64,000 bases of DNA from Streptomyces sp. 840.1 (GCF_003751445.1 NZ_RJUU01000001.1:1431001-1495000), one strand, 5' to 3'. Shown: positions 8,886 to 17,190, counted from the stretch's first letter. A program made the numbers and translations. Notes: a model not told the origin generated them from the sequence alone.

Positions 8886-9734
8886 ATGCCGCCAAGGAGC
8901 TACCCGACCGCCAGACAGAAGCGATTGGGCGCGGAGCTTCGCAAGCTGCGCGAGCGCGCCGGAATGTCCGGGAGCGAGGCCGCCGCGTTCCTGGGTGGCG
9001 AGCGCGCGCAGATCAGCCACATCGAATCCGGTCGCTACGGCGTGAGCGACCAGCGCGTACGTCGCCTGGCCGCCCATTACTCGGCCGGTGACAAGCACCT
9101 GGTGGACGCACTCGCGAGCATGGCCGAGGAGCGCACGAAGGGATGGTGGGACGAATACCGCGGCATACTCTCGCCGGGATTCCTGGACCTGGCCGAGCTG
9201 GAGCACCGCGCCACGTACATCCGCGCCATTCAGATGCTGAACATTCCGGGAATCTTCCAGACAGAGGCGTACGCACGGGATCTGATCCGCAGCGGCGTCT
9301 CCGACCTTCCGGCCGCAGAGCTAAACGCTCGTGTCGAGCACCGCGCGCGACGTCGGGACATCTTCGATCGGCCCGCCCCGACCTCGTTCGAGGCATTCGT
9401 CCACGAGGCCGCGCTCCGCATGCGCTACTGCGGCACCGGCATCATGCGCGAACAGCTCAACTTCCTTCACGAGGCTTCCACCTGGCCATCCGTGACGATC
9501 CGCGTCATCCCGTTCACAGCGCAGATCACCGGTTCGGCGCATTCGATGCTGTACGCAGGGGCCAGCATTCCGGCGCTCGACACCGTGCAGATCGACAGCG
9601 CTTTCGACGCCGGATTTCTGGACGCCGAAGCCCAGCTCGCCAGATACCGAGAACTGCTTGATTCCATCGAGTCGATCTCCCTCGGCCCGGAGGAATCGGC
9701 TCAGTTCATCCAACTCATCGCACACGAAATGTGA
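8886..9734 (+). CDS. XRE-family regulator with DUF5753 domain
   Basis: 282 aa. HTH at residues ~14-68 (LRKLRERAGMSGSEAAAFLG, then AQISHIESGRYGVS). The C-terminal DUF5753 region is recognised by MLNIPGIFQTEAYARDLI and later VTIRVIPFTAQITGSAHSM. This is the WhiJ-like class that pairs with a DUF397 protein. The ATG at 8886 follows a GGGAGG ribosome-binding site; the frame is open upstream across the repeat pair, so a longer start is unlikely. Stop overlaps the DUF397 start by 4 nt. Confidence 0.92.
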   Translation: MPPRSYPTARQKRLGAELRKLRERAGMSGSEAAAFLGGERAQISHIESGRYGVSDQRVRRLAAHYSAGDKHLVDALASMAEERTKGWWDEYRGILSPGFLDLAELEHRATYIRAIQMLNIPGIFQTEAYARDLIRSGVSDLPAAELNARVEHRARRRDIFDRPAPTSFEAFVHEAALRMRYCGTGIMREQLNFLHEASTWPSVTIRVIPFTAQITGSAHSMLYAGASIPALDTVQIDSAFDAGFLDAEAQLARYRELLDSIESISLGPEESAQFIQLIAHEM

Positions 9735-9946
9735 GTCGAAGCGACATGACCGACGCAATCAACTGGCAGAAGTCGTCATTCTCGGGAGCGGACAATAACC
9801 AGAGCTGCATCGAGCTGGCCCCCGTGGACGGTGCGATCAAGATGCGCGAGAGCGATGACCCCGACCTGGTCGTCACGACGAGCGTCGCCAAGCTCCGAGC
9901 CTTCGTCCTGGGCGTCAAGGCCGGCGAGTTCGACCACCTGATCTGA
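9731..9946 (+). CDS. DUF397 protein (partner of the XRE regulator)
   Basis: 71 aa (or 66 aa from the ATG at 9746, MTDAINWQKSSFSG). Shows the DUF397 pattern W-x-KSSFSG...C-IELA...I-MRES...F-x-x-G--- with L-AFVLGVKAGEFD. Members act as antagonists or partners of adjacent XRE/DUF5753 proteins. Translationally coupled to the gene before it and followed directly by a hairpin terminator. Confidence 0.88.
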   Translation: MSRSDMTDAINWQKSSFSGADNNQSCIELAPVDGAIKMRESDDPDLVVTTSVAKLRAFVLGVKAGEFDHLI

Positions 9947-9960
9947 CCAACTCAGCCGAA

Positions 9961-9991
9961 CGCCCTCCGCCTGCACTCCAGGTGGAGGGCG
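9961..9991 (+). terminator. hairpin terminator after the DUF397 gene
   Basis: 13-bp stem CGCCCTCCGCCTG (9961-9973) pairing with 9979-9991 with one mismatch, 5-nt loop, then TTTCG. Begins 15 nt after the stop. Confidence 0.75.
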
Positions 9992-10006
9992 TTTCGCGTG
10001 GTGAGG

Positions 10007-10052
10007 CACAACTTTGGGACGTCCCACTGTTGCGCCGCACACAATGGTGACG
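10007..10052. promoter_or_regulatory. inverted copies of the XRE-locus half-site
   Basis: CACAACTTTGGGACG (10007-10021) on plus overlaps CGCAACAGTGGGACG read on minus (10020-10034), giving a head-to-head palindrome. A looser third copy, CACACAATGGTGACG, is at 10038-10052. It matches the pair at 8781-8811 and lies 130-180 nt upstream of the ATG at 10184. Confidence 0.55.
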
Positions 10053-10183
10053 CTACGGTCACCGTACGTCGCCGCCCCGGTCGAGCGCATCACTCAACCG
10101 CACCGGGAGACGCCGTAACTTCCCCTGCATCCAGCCCAGTTGCAGGCCGCGCGCACCCCCACGCCGTGATCGGACGGTCGACC

Positions 10184-10627
10184 ATGCGTACATCTCCCCG
10201 CCCCACCTCCGTAGAGGCCCGCGTCGAACGCGGCTTCCGGTTCGAAGTGCTCAGGTACGGGCCGGCGACCGGCTTCGTCCCGGAACCGGTCGACCTACGC
10301 GTCCTGCCCGGCCCCCGTGAGGCGATCCGCGCCATCCGCGTCCAGCTCCGCGCGAGCCACGTACTGGGGCTGACCCCGCGCGAGACGGCGCGGGCGCTCT
10401 ACTGGGCGGACCAGGGCGGCTGGGTGCAGGCGCTCGGCGCGCTCCATCGCGGGGAGCCCTGCGGGTTCACGCTGATGCTCCGCAGGGGGCGCCACATCGA
10501 GTGGCACGTACGCCCCCTGCTGCACCTGTCGCTCACGCCTTCGGGGCCTCCGCCGGGAGCCCACCGAAGTGGGCAGCCGTCGCCTGCGGGTCCCCCGGCT
10601 CGGCTGCGCGGCGGTATTCGGCGTTGA
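10184..10627 (+). CDS. hypothetical protein with WHVRP tail
   Basis: 147 aa from the ATG at 10184 (MRTSPRPTSVEARVERGFRF). No known domain recognised. Mostly polar with one short amphipathic region (RAIRVQLRASHVLGLTPRETARALYWA), ending in IEWHVRPLLHLSLTP. The last ~30 codons run into the opposite-strand MerR gene, so the present C-terminus may be a read-through extension. A decayed copy of the WHVRP tail lies at about 12090-12145. Its promoter region carries the same half-sites as the XRE gene, suggesting common control. Confidence 0.55.
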   Translation: MRTSPRPTSVEARVERGFRFEVLRYGPATGFVPEPVDLRVLPGPREAIRAIRVQLRASHVLGLTPRETARALYWADQGGWVQALGALHRGEPCGFTLMLRRGRHIEWHVRPLLHLSLTPSGPPPGAHRSGQPSPAGPPARLRGGIRR

Positions 10628-10916
10628 TGCGCTGGGCCTCTTCGAGCTGGTCCTCGAGGATCACGATGCGGCAGGCGTCCTCGATCTTCGTTCCCTGGTC
10701 GACGAGCTCACGGGCCCGTGCGGCGATGCGCAGCTGGTAGCGGGAGTAACGGCGGTGGCCGCCGTCCGAACGCAAGGGGGTGATCAGCCGGTTCTCACCG
10801 AGAGTACGGAGGAAGGCGGGGGTGGCGCCGAGCATCTCTGCGGCACGGCCCATGGTGTAGGCGGGGTAATCGTCATCGTCAAGAACATCGTTGGAACGGG
10901 GACTCCGAGGGGGCAT
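10533..10916 (-). CDS. MerR-type HTH transcriptional regulator
   Basis: 127 aa. N-terminal winged-helix MerR domain (YTMGRAAEMLGATPAFLRTLG at ~17-37, HRRYSRYQLRIAARARELV at ~54-72), then a coiled coil (EDACRIVILEDQLEEAQRINAEYR) and a short tail. There are no cysteines and no ligand domain, unlike metal-sensing MerR proteins. This short type is common in streptomycetes. Its 3' end overlaps the convergent hypothetical gene by 95 nt. Confidence 0.85.
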   Translation of the reverse strand: MPPRSPRSNDVLDDDDYPAYTMGRAAEMLGATPAFLRTLGENRLITPLRSDGGHRRYSRYQLRIAARARELVDQGTKIEDACRIVILEDQLEEAQRINAEYRRAAEPGDPQATAAHFGGLPAEAPKA

Positions 10917-10945
10917 AGCACCTCATCTTTCGGGGACACGATCGA

Positions 10946-10977
10946 GGGGCCCGAGTGCCTTGCGGCACCCGGGCCCC
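10946..10977. terminator. stem-loop, probable terminator
   Basis: GGGGCCCGAGTGCC (10946-10959) pairs with GGCACCCGGGCCCC (10964-10977), one mismatch, loop TTGC. It lies 17 nt beyond the stop of the possible minus-strand micro-gene, which is the main support for that gene. It is also 30 nt upstream of the MerR start. Confidence 0.6.
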
Positions 10978-10993
10978 GAGCTTTCAACACCAT

Positions 10994-11128
10994 CTACCGG
11001 CTGACTGCACCGGCCTTCTTGTTCCGCTTGTCCGCCTGGGAGGGCAGAGGTGCGGAGATCGCATATGCGTGACCGGGGACCACCTTCCGTTCCGGGGTCT
11101 GCGGTACCCGAGCGGCGCTCGTCCTCAC
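10994..11128 (-). CDS. possible small basic protein (44 aa)
   Basis: Reading from the GTG at 11128: [19 protein letters not shown]..., ending [15 protein letters not shown]. The basic C-terminus, in-frame stop and adjacent hairpin look gene-like. A well-placed AGGAG lies further upstream (about 11152-11156), better spaced for a non-standard ATC codon at 11143 than for the GTG. No family recognised. Could be spurious. Confidence 0.3.
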   Translation of the reverse strand: MRTSAARVPQTPERKVVPGHAYAISAPLPSQADKRNKKAGAVSR

Positions 11129-11539
11129 TCGGGCGATCCTGATGGCGTCTGCTCCTTACCTCGTTCGAAATATCGGTCGTTACTGCGGGTACTGCGGGTA
11201 CTGCTCGCGACCCCTGGGGCCGCTCGGCCCGGCTGCCAGCGAGGGAGCCCACCACTTCCGGCTCCGCCACTCCACCGCCGTTCCGCATCCTGTTCTGATC
11301 CTGCACGCACGGCAGTTCGTGTCTGCCGTGCCGTCCTTGCCGTCCTGGTTACGAGGAAAACACTACCCACGTCGAAAGCCAGATGTCTACTCTCCCCATG
11401 ACAGTTTTTCTTCGTTGTGCAGTCGGCTTCTTCTTGCTGCACCCATGCGAGGGAAATTGCTCCGCTGTGGGCATGAAGACCGATGATCCGGGCACGCGAA
11501 CCTGTCAGCGGTACAACCGACGCAGTGGGGTGATCGCGC

Positions 11540-12046
11540 ATGAACAGCACGGCGACGACCGGCGCGGCAGCGCCCGAAGCCCTGGTCATCGAGGACGACA
11601 GCCCGGCAGGCGTGGCTCGCGCCCGCGATGCCACCCGCGCCTTCGCGCGCGGCCTGGACCCGGCCCTGGAAGCCGAAGCGGCGGACACCCTCGCCCTGGT
11701 GGTGTCCGAACTCGCCACCAACGCGGTGCGCCACGGGGGCGGCCGCTACACCCTCCGGCTCGACGCCACCGCCGAATCGGTGCACGTGGCTGTGAGCGAC
11801 CCCAGCCCCTCGCCCCCGCGCGAACGCACCCCGGACCTGAGCGGCGGCACGGGGGGCTTCGGCTGGCACATGATCCGCCATCTCAGCGACACCGTGACCA
11901 CCGTCCCCGGCCCGGGGCGGGGGAAGACCATCCACGCCCATCTGGGCCGACACCGGACCAAGGCGGGCAGTGCCGCCACCGCACAGCCGCCCCTGGCGAT
12001 GCGCGGCCGCCGGAATGCCGTTCAGTGCTCCGGTGCGACTTCATGA
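11540..12046 (+). CDS. ATP-binding regulatory protein (anti-sigma-type HATPase)
   Basis: 168 aa with canonical GHKL boxes: N-box VVSELATNAVRHGGG (~54-68), D-box VAVSDPSPSPP and G-box GGTGGFGWHMIRHLSD. Same family as the protein at 8135 but with the normal NAVRH core. Likely an RsbW/SpoIIAB-like anti-sigma kinase of unknown partner. The last ~30 residues are low-complexity and may not be part of the fold. Not in an operon. Confidence 0.85.
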   Translation: MNSTATTGAAAPEALVIEDDSPAGVARARDATRAFARGLDPALEAEAADTLALVVSELATNAVRHGGGRYTLRLDATAESVHVAVSDPSPSPPRERTPDLSGGTGGFGWHMIRHLSDTVTTVPGPGRGKTIHAHLGRHRTKAGSAATAQPPLAMRGRRNAVQCSGATS

Positions 12047-12089
12047 TCCAGGCTTAGTGATCCAGGCGTCCGGGGCGCTCATGAGGCGT

Positions 12090-12145
12090 CGAACGACTGG
12101 CACGTACGCCCCGCTCCCCACCTGACACTCACGCCCCCGGCGTCC
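12090..12145 (+). pseudogene. decayed tail of a WHVRP-type hypothetical gene
   Basis: In one frame it reads DWHVRPAPHLTLTPPASAH, matching EWHVRPLLHLSLTP of the gene at 10184-10627. The run TGGCACGTACGCCCC is identical at the DNA level. No start or upstream portion remains. It sits 45-100 nt after the HATPase gene and just before the end of hemC. Confidence 0.5.
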
Positions 12146-12158
12146 GCGCACCGGTTCT

Positions 12159-13109
12159 TCAGTGCGCGATGCCGTCGATCAGTTCACGCGCGCCCTGGCG
12201 CAGCAGGCTGACGGCGACGGAGGTGCCGAGGGTCGCGGGGTCCAGGGGGCCCGCCCACTCGTGGGCGTTGAGGACGGTCTTGCCGTCGGGGGTGAACACC
12301 TTCGCCCGGAGGGAGAGTTCACCACTCCCCTCGACCTGGGCGTACCCGGCGATGGGGCTGTTGCAGTGCCCCTGCAGGACGTGGAGCAGCATGCGCTCGG
12401 CGGTGGTCTCCCGGTGGGTGGAGGCGTCACCGAGCTCGCTGATGACGTCGATGAGTGCGGTGTCGTCCTCGCGGCACTGCAGGGCAAGGACTCCCGCGCC
12501 GATGGGCGGGCACATCGTCTCGGGCGACAGCACCTCGGTGATCACGTCGGTGCGGCCGATCCGTTCGAGCCCGGAGAGCGCCAGGAGCAGCGCGTCGGCC
12601 TCGCCGGCGGCGAGCTTCTCCAGGCGCCGGTTGGCGTTGCCGCGCATCGGTACGCAGTCCAGGTGCGGGTGTGAGGCGGCCAGCTGGGCGACGCGCCGGA
12701 CCGACGAGGTGCCGACGCGGGTGCCGGCCGGAAGCTCGTCGAGACGGAGGCCGCCCGGGTGGATGAGCGCGTCCCGGATGTCGTCACGGGCGAGGAACGC
12801 GGCGAACGTCGTACCGGCGGGCAGCGGCCGGTCGGCCGGGATGTCCTTGACGCAGTGCACCGCGAGGTCCGCCTCGCCCGCGAGGAGCGCCTGGTCGACC
12901 TCCTTCGTGAACGCGCCCTTGCCCTCGACCGCCGCGAGGTCGCCCATCCACTTGTCGCCGGTCGTCCTGACGGGGACGACCTCGGTGGCGGTGTCCGGGC
13001 AGCGGGCGGCCAGCAGGGCGCGGACGCGCTCCACCTGGGCGAGGGCCATGGGCGAATCGCGGGACACGATGCGGATGAGATTCAGTTCAGAGGCGGGCAC
13101 AGCGCCCAC
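12159..13109 (-). CDS. hemC: hydroxymethylbilane synthase (porphobilinogen deaminase)
   Basis: Condenses four porphobilinogen units into hydroxymethylbilane in tetrapyrrole synthesis (cytosol). 316 aa. Features: [10 protein letters not shown] near 88-97, SSVRRVAQL (135-143), RGNANRRL (156-163) and the dipyrromethane-cofactor cysteine C249 in [11 protein letters not shown]. All expected residues are present, so it should be active. It stands alone, whereas streptomycetes normally keep hemC with hemA/hemD; this may be a second copy. The start could be the ATG at 13109 or a nearby downstream GTG. Confidence 0.93.
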   Translation of the reverse strand: MGAVPASELNLIRIVSRDSPMALAQVERVRALLAARCPDTATEVVPVRTTGDKWMGDLAAVEGKGAFTKEVDQALLAGEADLAVHCVKDIPADRPLPAGTTFAAFLARDDIRDALIHPGGLRLDELPAGTRVGTSSVRRVAQLAASHPHLDCVPMRGNANRRLEKLAAGEADALLLALSGLERIGRTDVITEVLSPETMCPPIGAGVLALQCREDDTALIDVISELGDASTHRETTAERMLLHVLQGHCNSPIAGYAQVEGSGELSLRAKVFTPDGKTVLNAHEWAGPLDPATLGTSVAVSLLRQGARELIDGIAH

Positions 13110-13231
13110 GATAGACCTCGGCGCGAGGCACTCGGCGTCAACCCCCGGCGGTCATCTCAGCAATGTGCGGCGCGGGTTGGGGCATCGGACAGCAGTGCGA
13201 GACAGCCACCGGCGCACGGACGCCGGTGGGG

Positions 13232-14547
13232 TCATCCGGCTCGCAGACGGTCGAGGAAGTCGGCCACACCCTCGACCTGTCGGTAGGGCTCAAAGGCCGG
13301 AACGAGTTCACGGACCAGGGTGACGCACCGCCCGGCCCCGATCCTGGTGGCGAGGTCAAGTGATTCGGTGGTGACGGCAAGGGCCTGTTCGATGTCGTCG
13401 GACCGAAGGAATCCCTTGGCCTGGTAGGTCAAGAAGATGCCGCGCGTCTTGTCCCTGGCCCTCGGTAGGAGAGCCAGGCCCTCGGTCATCTTGGTCCGAG
13501 CTTCGCCGGTCCGGCCGAGGTCGAGCAGGCACTGTCCCGAATCCACCGCCAGGTCCGCCGGACTCATCCATGCGCACCAGCCCGGTGCGGGATCGACCGC
13601 AGGCGCCGCCAGTTCGGTCTCGGCCCGGGACAGGTCCCGGTAGCAGTCGGTCCGCCGACCGAGGGCCGCGTAAGCCCTGGCCCTGCGCACGAACAGCAGC
13701 GACCGGGCGGTGGGTGGCCGGTGCTCGAGATCGCGTGGCCGAGCTGTTCCACGGAGACAGCAGGCATGCCCAGCCAGTTGGACTGGTAGGCGAAGTCGGA
13801 GAGCACCCCGGCGCCGAAGTCTCGGTCACCTGCGGCGTGGGAGGCGTGCAGGGCCGCTGTCCAGAGCTTGCCTGCCGCGTAGTGCTTCCCCTGATCGAAG
13901 CGGTACCAGCCGCAAGTGGTGGACAGCGCGGCGGCCAGGGAGTGCAGACGCATGCCGGTCCGTTCGGAGCACCGGCCGCCGTCGATCAGGTCGGTGACTG
14001 TGGCCAGGTGGGCATCCGCGAGCTTGATTGTGTGCTGGCGCTGTTCGGTGGGAAGGGCCGTCAGCTTCGCGCTGGTGTCCTCCAGCCAGTCGACGAGTTC
14101 GGTGTCGACAGCCGTCCGCCCGCTGAGTGCGGCGCTGAGGCGGCCCGTCTCGATCGTGGCCCACTGGGCGGCGAGGCCGGCCAGCGCAGCCGCGCTGTAG
14201 GTCATGAAGCTGCGACGGTCCATGGCTGCTTTCTGTGCGTCTCGAAGTACGTGAACCGGGTACGCCGTCCCGAGTGGCATGGGGAGGTCCCGGCCGGGAA
14301 GCCAGTCGGGCCAGCCGCACAACTCCACTTCGCTCAGGGGGATGCCCAAGGCTTCGGCTATCAGGATCTGTGAGTCGGGGCCGGGCTTCTTGCGCCCGTT
14401 CTCCCAGCGGCTGACGGCTGTCTTGTCCGTACCGGAACGGAGTCCGTGTCTGCGGGCGACCCGGTCGAGGTGTGCGGCCAGGTCGCTCTGCGACCACCCG
14501 CGCAGTTCGCGGGCGTAGGCGAGGGGGTGCCGGATCGGATCGTCCAC
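13232..14547 (-). pseudogene. XRE/TPR regulator of the RiPP cluster, frameshifted
   Basis: From the GTG at 14547 (VDDPIRHPLAYARELRGWSQ): HTH at ~9-62 (SDLAAHLDRVARRHG, KTAVSRWENGRKKPGPD), then a TPR-like helical region (DRRSFMTYSAAALAGLAAQW onward). Near 13718-13723 the frame breaks: one frame ends VEQLGHAISSTGHP and the next continues ARSLLFVRRARAYAALGRR to a natural end at 13232. One missing base in GGGCGGTGGGTGG restores a ~438-aa protein. It may be a real mutation or a sequencing error. Divergent from the ATP-grasp RiPP genes, so probably their regulator. Confidence 0.75.
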
Positions 14548-14568
14548 GCACCAATTCCACCATCGACA

Positions 14569-14584
14569 GTATCCGCAGGGATAC
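14569..14584. promoter_or_regulatory. operator candidate between regulator and RiPP genes
   Basis: Perfect inverted repeat GTATCC-GCAG-GGATAC, 22 nt upstream of the regulator start and about 215 nt upstream of the precursor ATG. A plausible site for the XRE protein; not otherwise supported. Confidence 0.4.
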
Positions 14585-14799
14585 GGCGAGTGAGGGCGGG
14601 ACAACCCCGGGACTACACATGGGACCTGTTCGGCGGCCGGTCTCTGGGCTGTACTCAACACACATCGACAAGTTCCCGCATGCAGCGGAAGGACACTGCC
14701 ATGAAACGACGCCCCGAAGCCATCGGCCTGGACCCCGCGACGATCGGAGACCACTTGCCGGGCCTGGTCGCAGCGAGCCAAAGGATCGAGGAGACCCCG

Positions 14800-15066
14800 A
14801 TGTCCATCCCCGTCCAGCCGTGGGGCATCAACCGCCTGGCCCTCTACCCGAACACCGTGCGGTACCCGTTCACCCGGACCGAGATCGACCCCGAGACGCA
14901 GGCGACACGCTACTTCGACCCGGCGGGCCGGGCCGTCGACATGAGTAGCGCACACGGCACCAATCAGTCGACGGCCTCACCGACCGCGACCGGTTCCGAC
15001 GGCGGCGGCTCGCAGCCGCCCGCTCCCGCGGACTCGGACGCGCTCGAAGACCACGTGCCGGACTGA
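14800..15066 (+). CDS. tgmA: ATP-grasp-modified RiPP precursor
   Basis: 88 aa from the ATG at 14800, preceded by GAGGAG at 6-7 nt spacing; an ATG at 14701 with GGAAGG would add 33 residues. The conserved leader block PWGINRLALYPN... leads to TEIDPETQATRYFDPAGRAVDM, the family signature of ATP-grasp RiPP precursors. The C-terminal half is Ser/Thr/Asp/Gly-rich (SSAHGTNQSTASPTATGSDG, ending DALEDHVPD), supplying hydroxyl and carboxyl side chains for ester linkage. One nt separates it from the maturase. Confidence 0.85.
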   Translation: MSIPVQPWGINRLALYPNTVRYPFTRTEIDPETQATRYFDPAGRAVDMSSAHGTNQSTASPTATGSDGGGSQPPAPADSDALEDHVPD

Positions 15067-15067
15067 C

Positions 15068-16033
15068 ATGACCGACTCGCCGGTTCTCGTCATCACCGCA
15101 CTCGGTGACGTCACAGCGGATCTGGTGCTGAGTGAGCTGTACGGCCGGGGCATCCCGGCCGTACGGCTCGACCCCGCAGTCGACTTCCCCGAGCCGGCCC
15201 GCATGAGCGTCCGGGTCGGGGCAGCCTCGTTCACGGGGAATCTGGCCACAGCTTCCAGACACGTCGAACTCTCCGCCGTCCGTTCGGTCTACTGGCGGCG
15301 CCCCACGCCCTACGGCGACCCGAGGCGGAGCGAGTCGCCGCCGCAGCGGTTCGCCCTCGAACAGTCCCGCGCCGGATACACGGGAACGCTGACCGCGCTC
15401 CCCGGAGCGCTGCACGTCAACCACCCCGTCCGTAACCGAGCCGCCGACCACAAGTCCGGCCAGCTCGGCACAGCCGCTCGCCTCGGCTTCTCTGTTCCCG
15501 AGACCCTGATCACGAACGTTCCGCGGCACGCCCGCGAGTTCGCCGCCGAGCACGGGACCGTGATCTACAAACCGGTTCATGGCGTGCACCTCACAGGTGA
15601 GGACGGCCGTAACCGGACCATCTGGGTTCGTCCCGTGCACGCCGACGAACTGGACGACTCGATTGCCCTGTGCCCCCACCTGTTCCAAGCCTGTGTCCCG
15701 AAGATCGCGGACATCCGGCTCGCCGCCGTCGGTGACAAGTTGTTCGCCACACGGATCGACACCACCGGAGATCACTTGGACTGGCGGCAGGATCAACGTC
15801 TGATCACCTGCTCGCCGATGCCCATCCCGTACACGGTCCGCGAGGGCGTGGAGTACTTCCTCCGCGCGTTCGGGCTCACCTTCGGCGCCTTCGACTTCGC
15901 GCTCGACGGAAACGGCCGATGGTGGTTCCTCGAATGCAATCCGAACGGGCAGTGGGCGTTCGTCGACGAGCCCACAGTCCGGGACATCGCGAGCGCGCTC
16001 GCTGACATCCTCCAGAAGGGCTCCCCCACATGA
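15068..16033 (+). CDS. tgmB: ATP-grasp ribosomal peptide maturase
   Basis: 321 aa, MvdD/MdnC-like ATP-grasp ligase. Such enzymes activate Asp/Glu carboxylates of the precursor and join them to Ser/Thr/Lys side chains. N-terminal pre-ATP-grasp region 1-105 (YWRRPTPYG at ~78-86), central lysine region GTVIYKPVHGVHL, and Mg-binding ECNPNGQWAFVD near the C-terminus (~288-299), with FGAFDFALDGNGRWWFLE before it. Fits the SAV_5884-type maturase family. Stop overlaps the methyltransferase ATG by 4 nt. Confidence 0.92.
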   Translation: MTDSPVLVITALGDVTADLVLSELYGRGIPAVRLDPAVDFPEPARMSVRVGAASFTGNLATASRHVELSAVRSVYWRRPTPYGDPRRSESPPQRFALEQSRAGYTGTLTALPGALHVNHPVRNRAADHKSGQLGTAARLGFSVPETLITNVPRHAREFAAEHGTVIYKPVHGVHLTGEDGRNRTIWVRPVHADELDDSIALCPHLFQACVPKIADIRLAAVGDKLFATRIDTTGDHLDWRQDQRLITCSPMPIPYTVREGVEYFLRAFGLTFGAFDFALDGNGRWWFLECNPNGQWAFVDEPTVRDIASALADILQKGSPT

Positions 16034-17190
16034 CCCCTGACAACTCCGCAGCCCTGCGCCGCCGCCTCGTCGAAGAGCTCGTCCACGAAGACCTGCTGCA
16101 CGACTCGGACGTGCTCCGCGCGGCCGGGGCCGTACCGCGCGAGACGTTCCTCGGTCGCGCGGTCTACCTGCCGAGCGACCCGCCGGGTGTCACCGTGTGG
16201 ACGCCCACTCGGCGCGCCGACGTTCCCGCCGAAGAGTGGATGCGCCTCACCTACCGGAACGCGACGTGGGTGACGCAGATCGACGGAGTGCTCGCGGAGG
16301 ACGCCGCCGGACCGGTCACCGGCGGCACGCCGACGTCGTCCTCGACCCTCCCCGGGCTGATCCTTTGGATGATCGAGCAGGCCCGGGTCGCGGCCGGCAC
16401 CCGGGCCCTGGTCATCGGCGCCGGTACGGGGCTTTCGACCGCCTACGTCTGCGAGATCGCGGGCGAGGACACCACCACCGCGATCGAGACCGACCCCGGC
16501 GTCGCGGAGCGGGCTCGCGCAGCCCTCGCCGAGGCCGGGTACGAGCCGACGCTGATCACAGGCGACGGGCTGCGCGGGCATGCCGACCGGGCACCGTACG
16601 ACGTCGTCCTCGCGTTCTGCTCCATGCGCCATGTCCCGTACGGCCTGCTCCGGCAGGTCAGGAAAGGGGGAACCCTGCTCGTCACGCTGGCCGGGTGGGG
16701 GTTCGGGCACGGACTGGTGCTGCTCATCGCCGACGGGGAGGGCGGAGCGCGCGGCCGGTTCCTGCCCGGGTACACCTCGTTCATGATGGCCCGCACACAC
16801 GACCGGCCGCCGCACGGCCCCTTCGAGCTGCTGCCGGGCGAACAGCGGCCGAGCAGGATCGACCCCGCCCTGCTCGACGACTGGAACGGGCGGTACGTCG
16901 CCCAGCTCGCCGCGCCCTCGGCCGAACGGCTCGGCGCGGGGGACGACCAGATCCTGCTCGACGTCGCCACAGGCTCGCAGGCGCGCACCCGGGCTGCCGA
17001 GGGCGGCGACGGGTGGACCGTGATCCAGCGCGGCCCGCTCAAGCTGTGGGACGCCGTCGAGGAGTCGGTCGCCCGCTGGCAGGCCCACGGTTCGCCGCAC
17101 CTGTCCGAGTTCGGTATGACGATCACACCCCATGCCCAGCGAGTGTGGCTCGGCACTCCGGACGGTCCGGGCTGGATGCTGCCCGTCTAG
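16030..17190 (+). CDS. tgmC: PIMT-like methyltransferase of the ATP-grasp RiPP system
   Basis: 386 aa. Protein-L-isoaspartate O-methyltransferase-like Rossmann domain with the SAM loop ALVIGAGTGLSTAYVCEIAG (~129-148), followed by a ~190-residue C-terminal extension. In related clusters such as that of fuscimiditide, the enzyme methylates an Asp of the ester-crosslinked peptide, which then closes to an aspartimide. Here it probably acts on the product of the adjacent maturase. Translationally coupled to it. No export or protease gene follows. Confidence 0.88.
   Translation: MTPDNSAALRRRLVEELVHEDLLHDSDVLRAAGAVPRETFLGRAVYLPSDPPGVTVWTPTRRADVPAEEWMRLTYRNATWVTQIDGVLAEDAAGPVTGGTPTSSSTLPGLILWMIEQARVAAGTRALVIGAGTGLSTAYVCEIAGEDTTTAIETDPGVAERARAALAEAGYEPTLITGDGLRGHADRAPYDVVLAFCSMRHVPYGLLRQVRKGGTLLVTLAGWGFGHGLVLLIADGEGGARGRFLPGYTSFMMARTHDRPPHGPFELLPGEQRPSRIDPALLDDWNGRYVAQLAAPSAERLGAGDDQILLDVATGSQARTRAAEGGDGWTVIQRGPLKLWDAVEESVARWQAHGSPHLSEFGMTITPHAQRVWLGTPDGPGWMLPV

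Larger units (their letters stand above)
10917..11539. other. 623-bp intergenic region with one possible micro-gene
   Basis: Holds the hairpin at 10946-10977, a possible 44-codon minus-strand gene at 10994-11128, and a short tandem repeat of TACTGCGGG (2.7 copies, about 11179-11204). The part after 11340 is locally AT-richer (AAAACACTACC, CAGTTTTTCTTCG) and probably holds the promoter of the HATPase gene at 11540. Confidence 0.45.
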
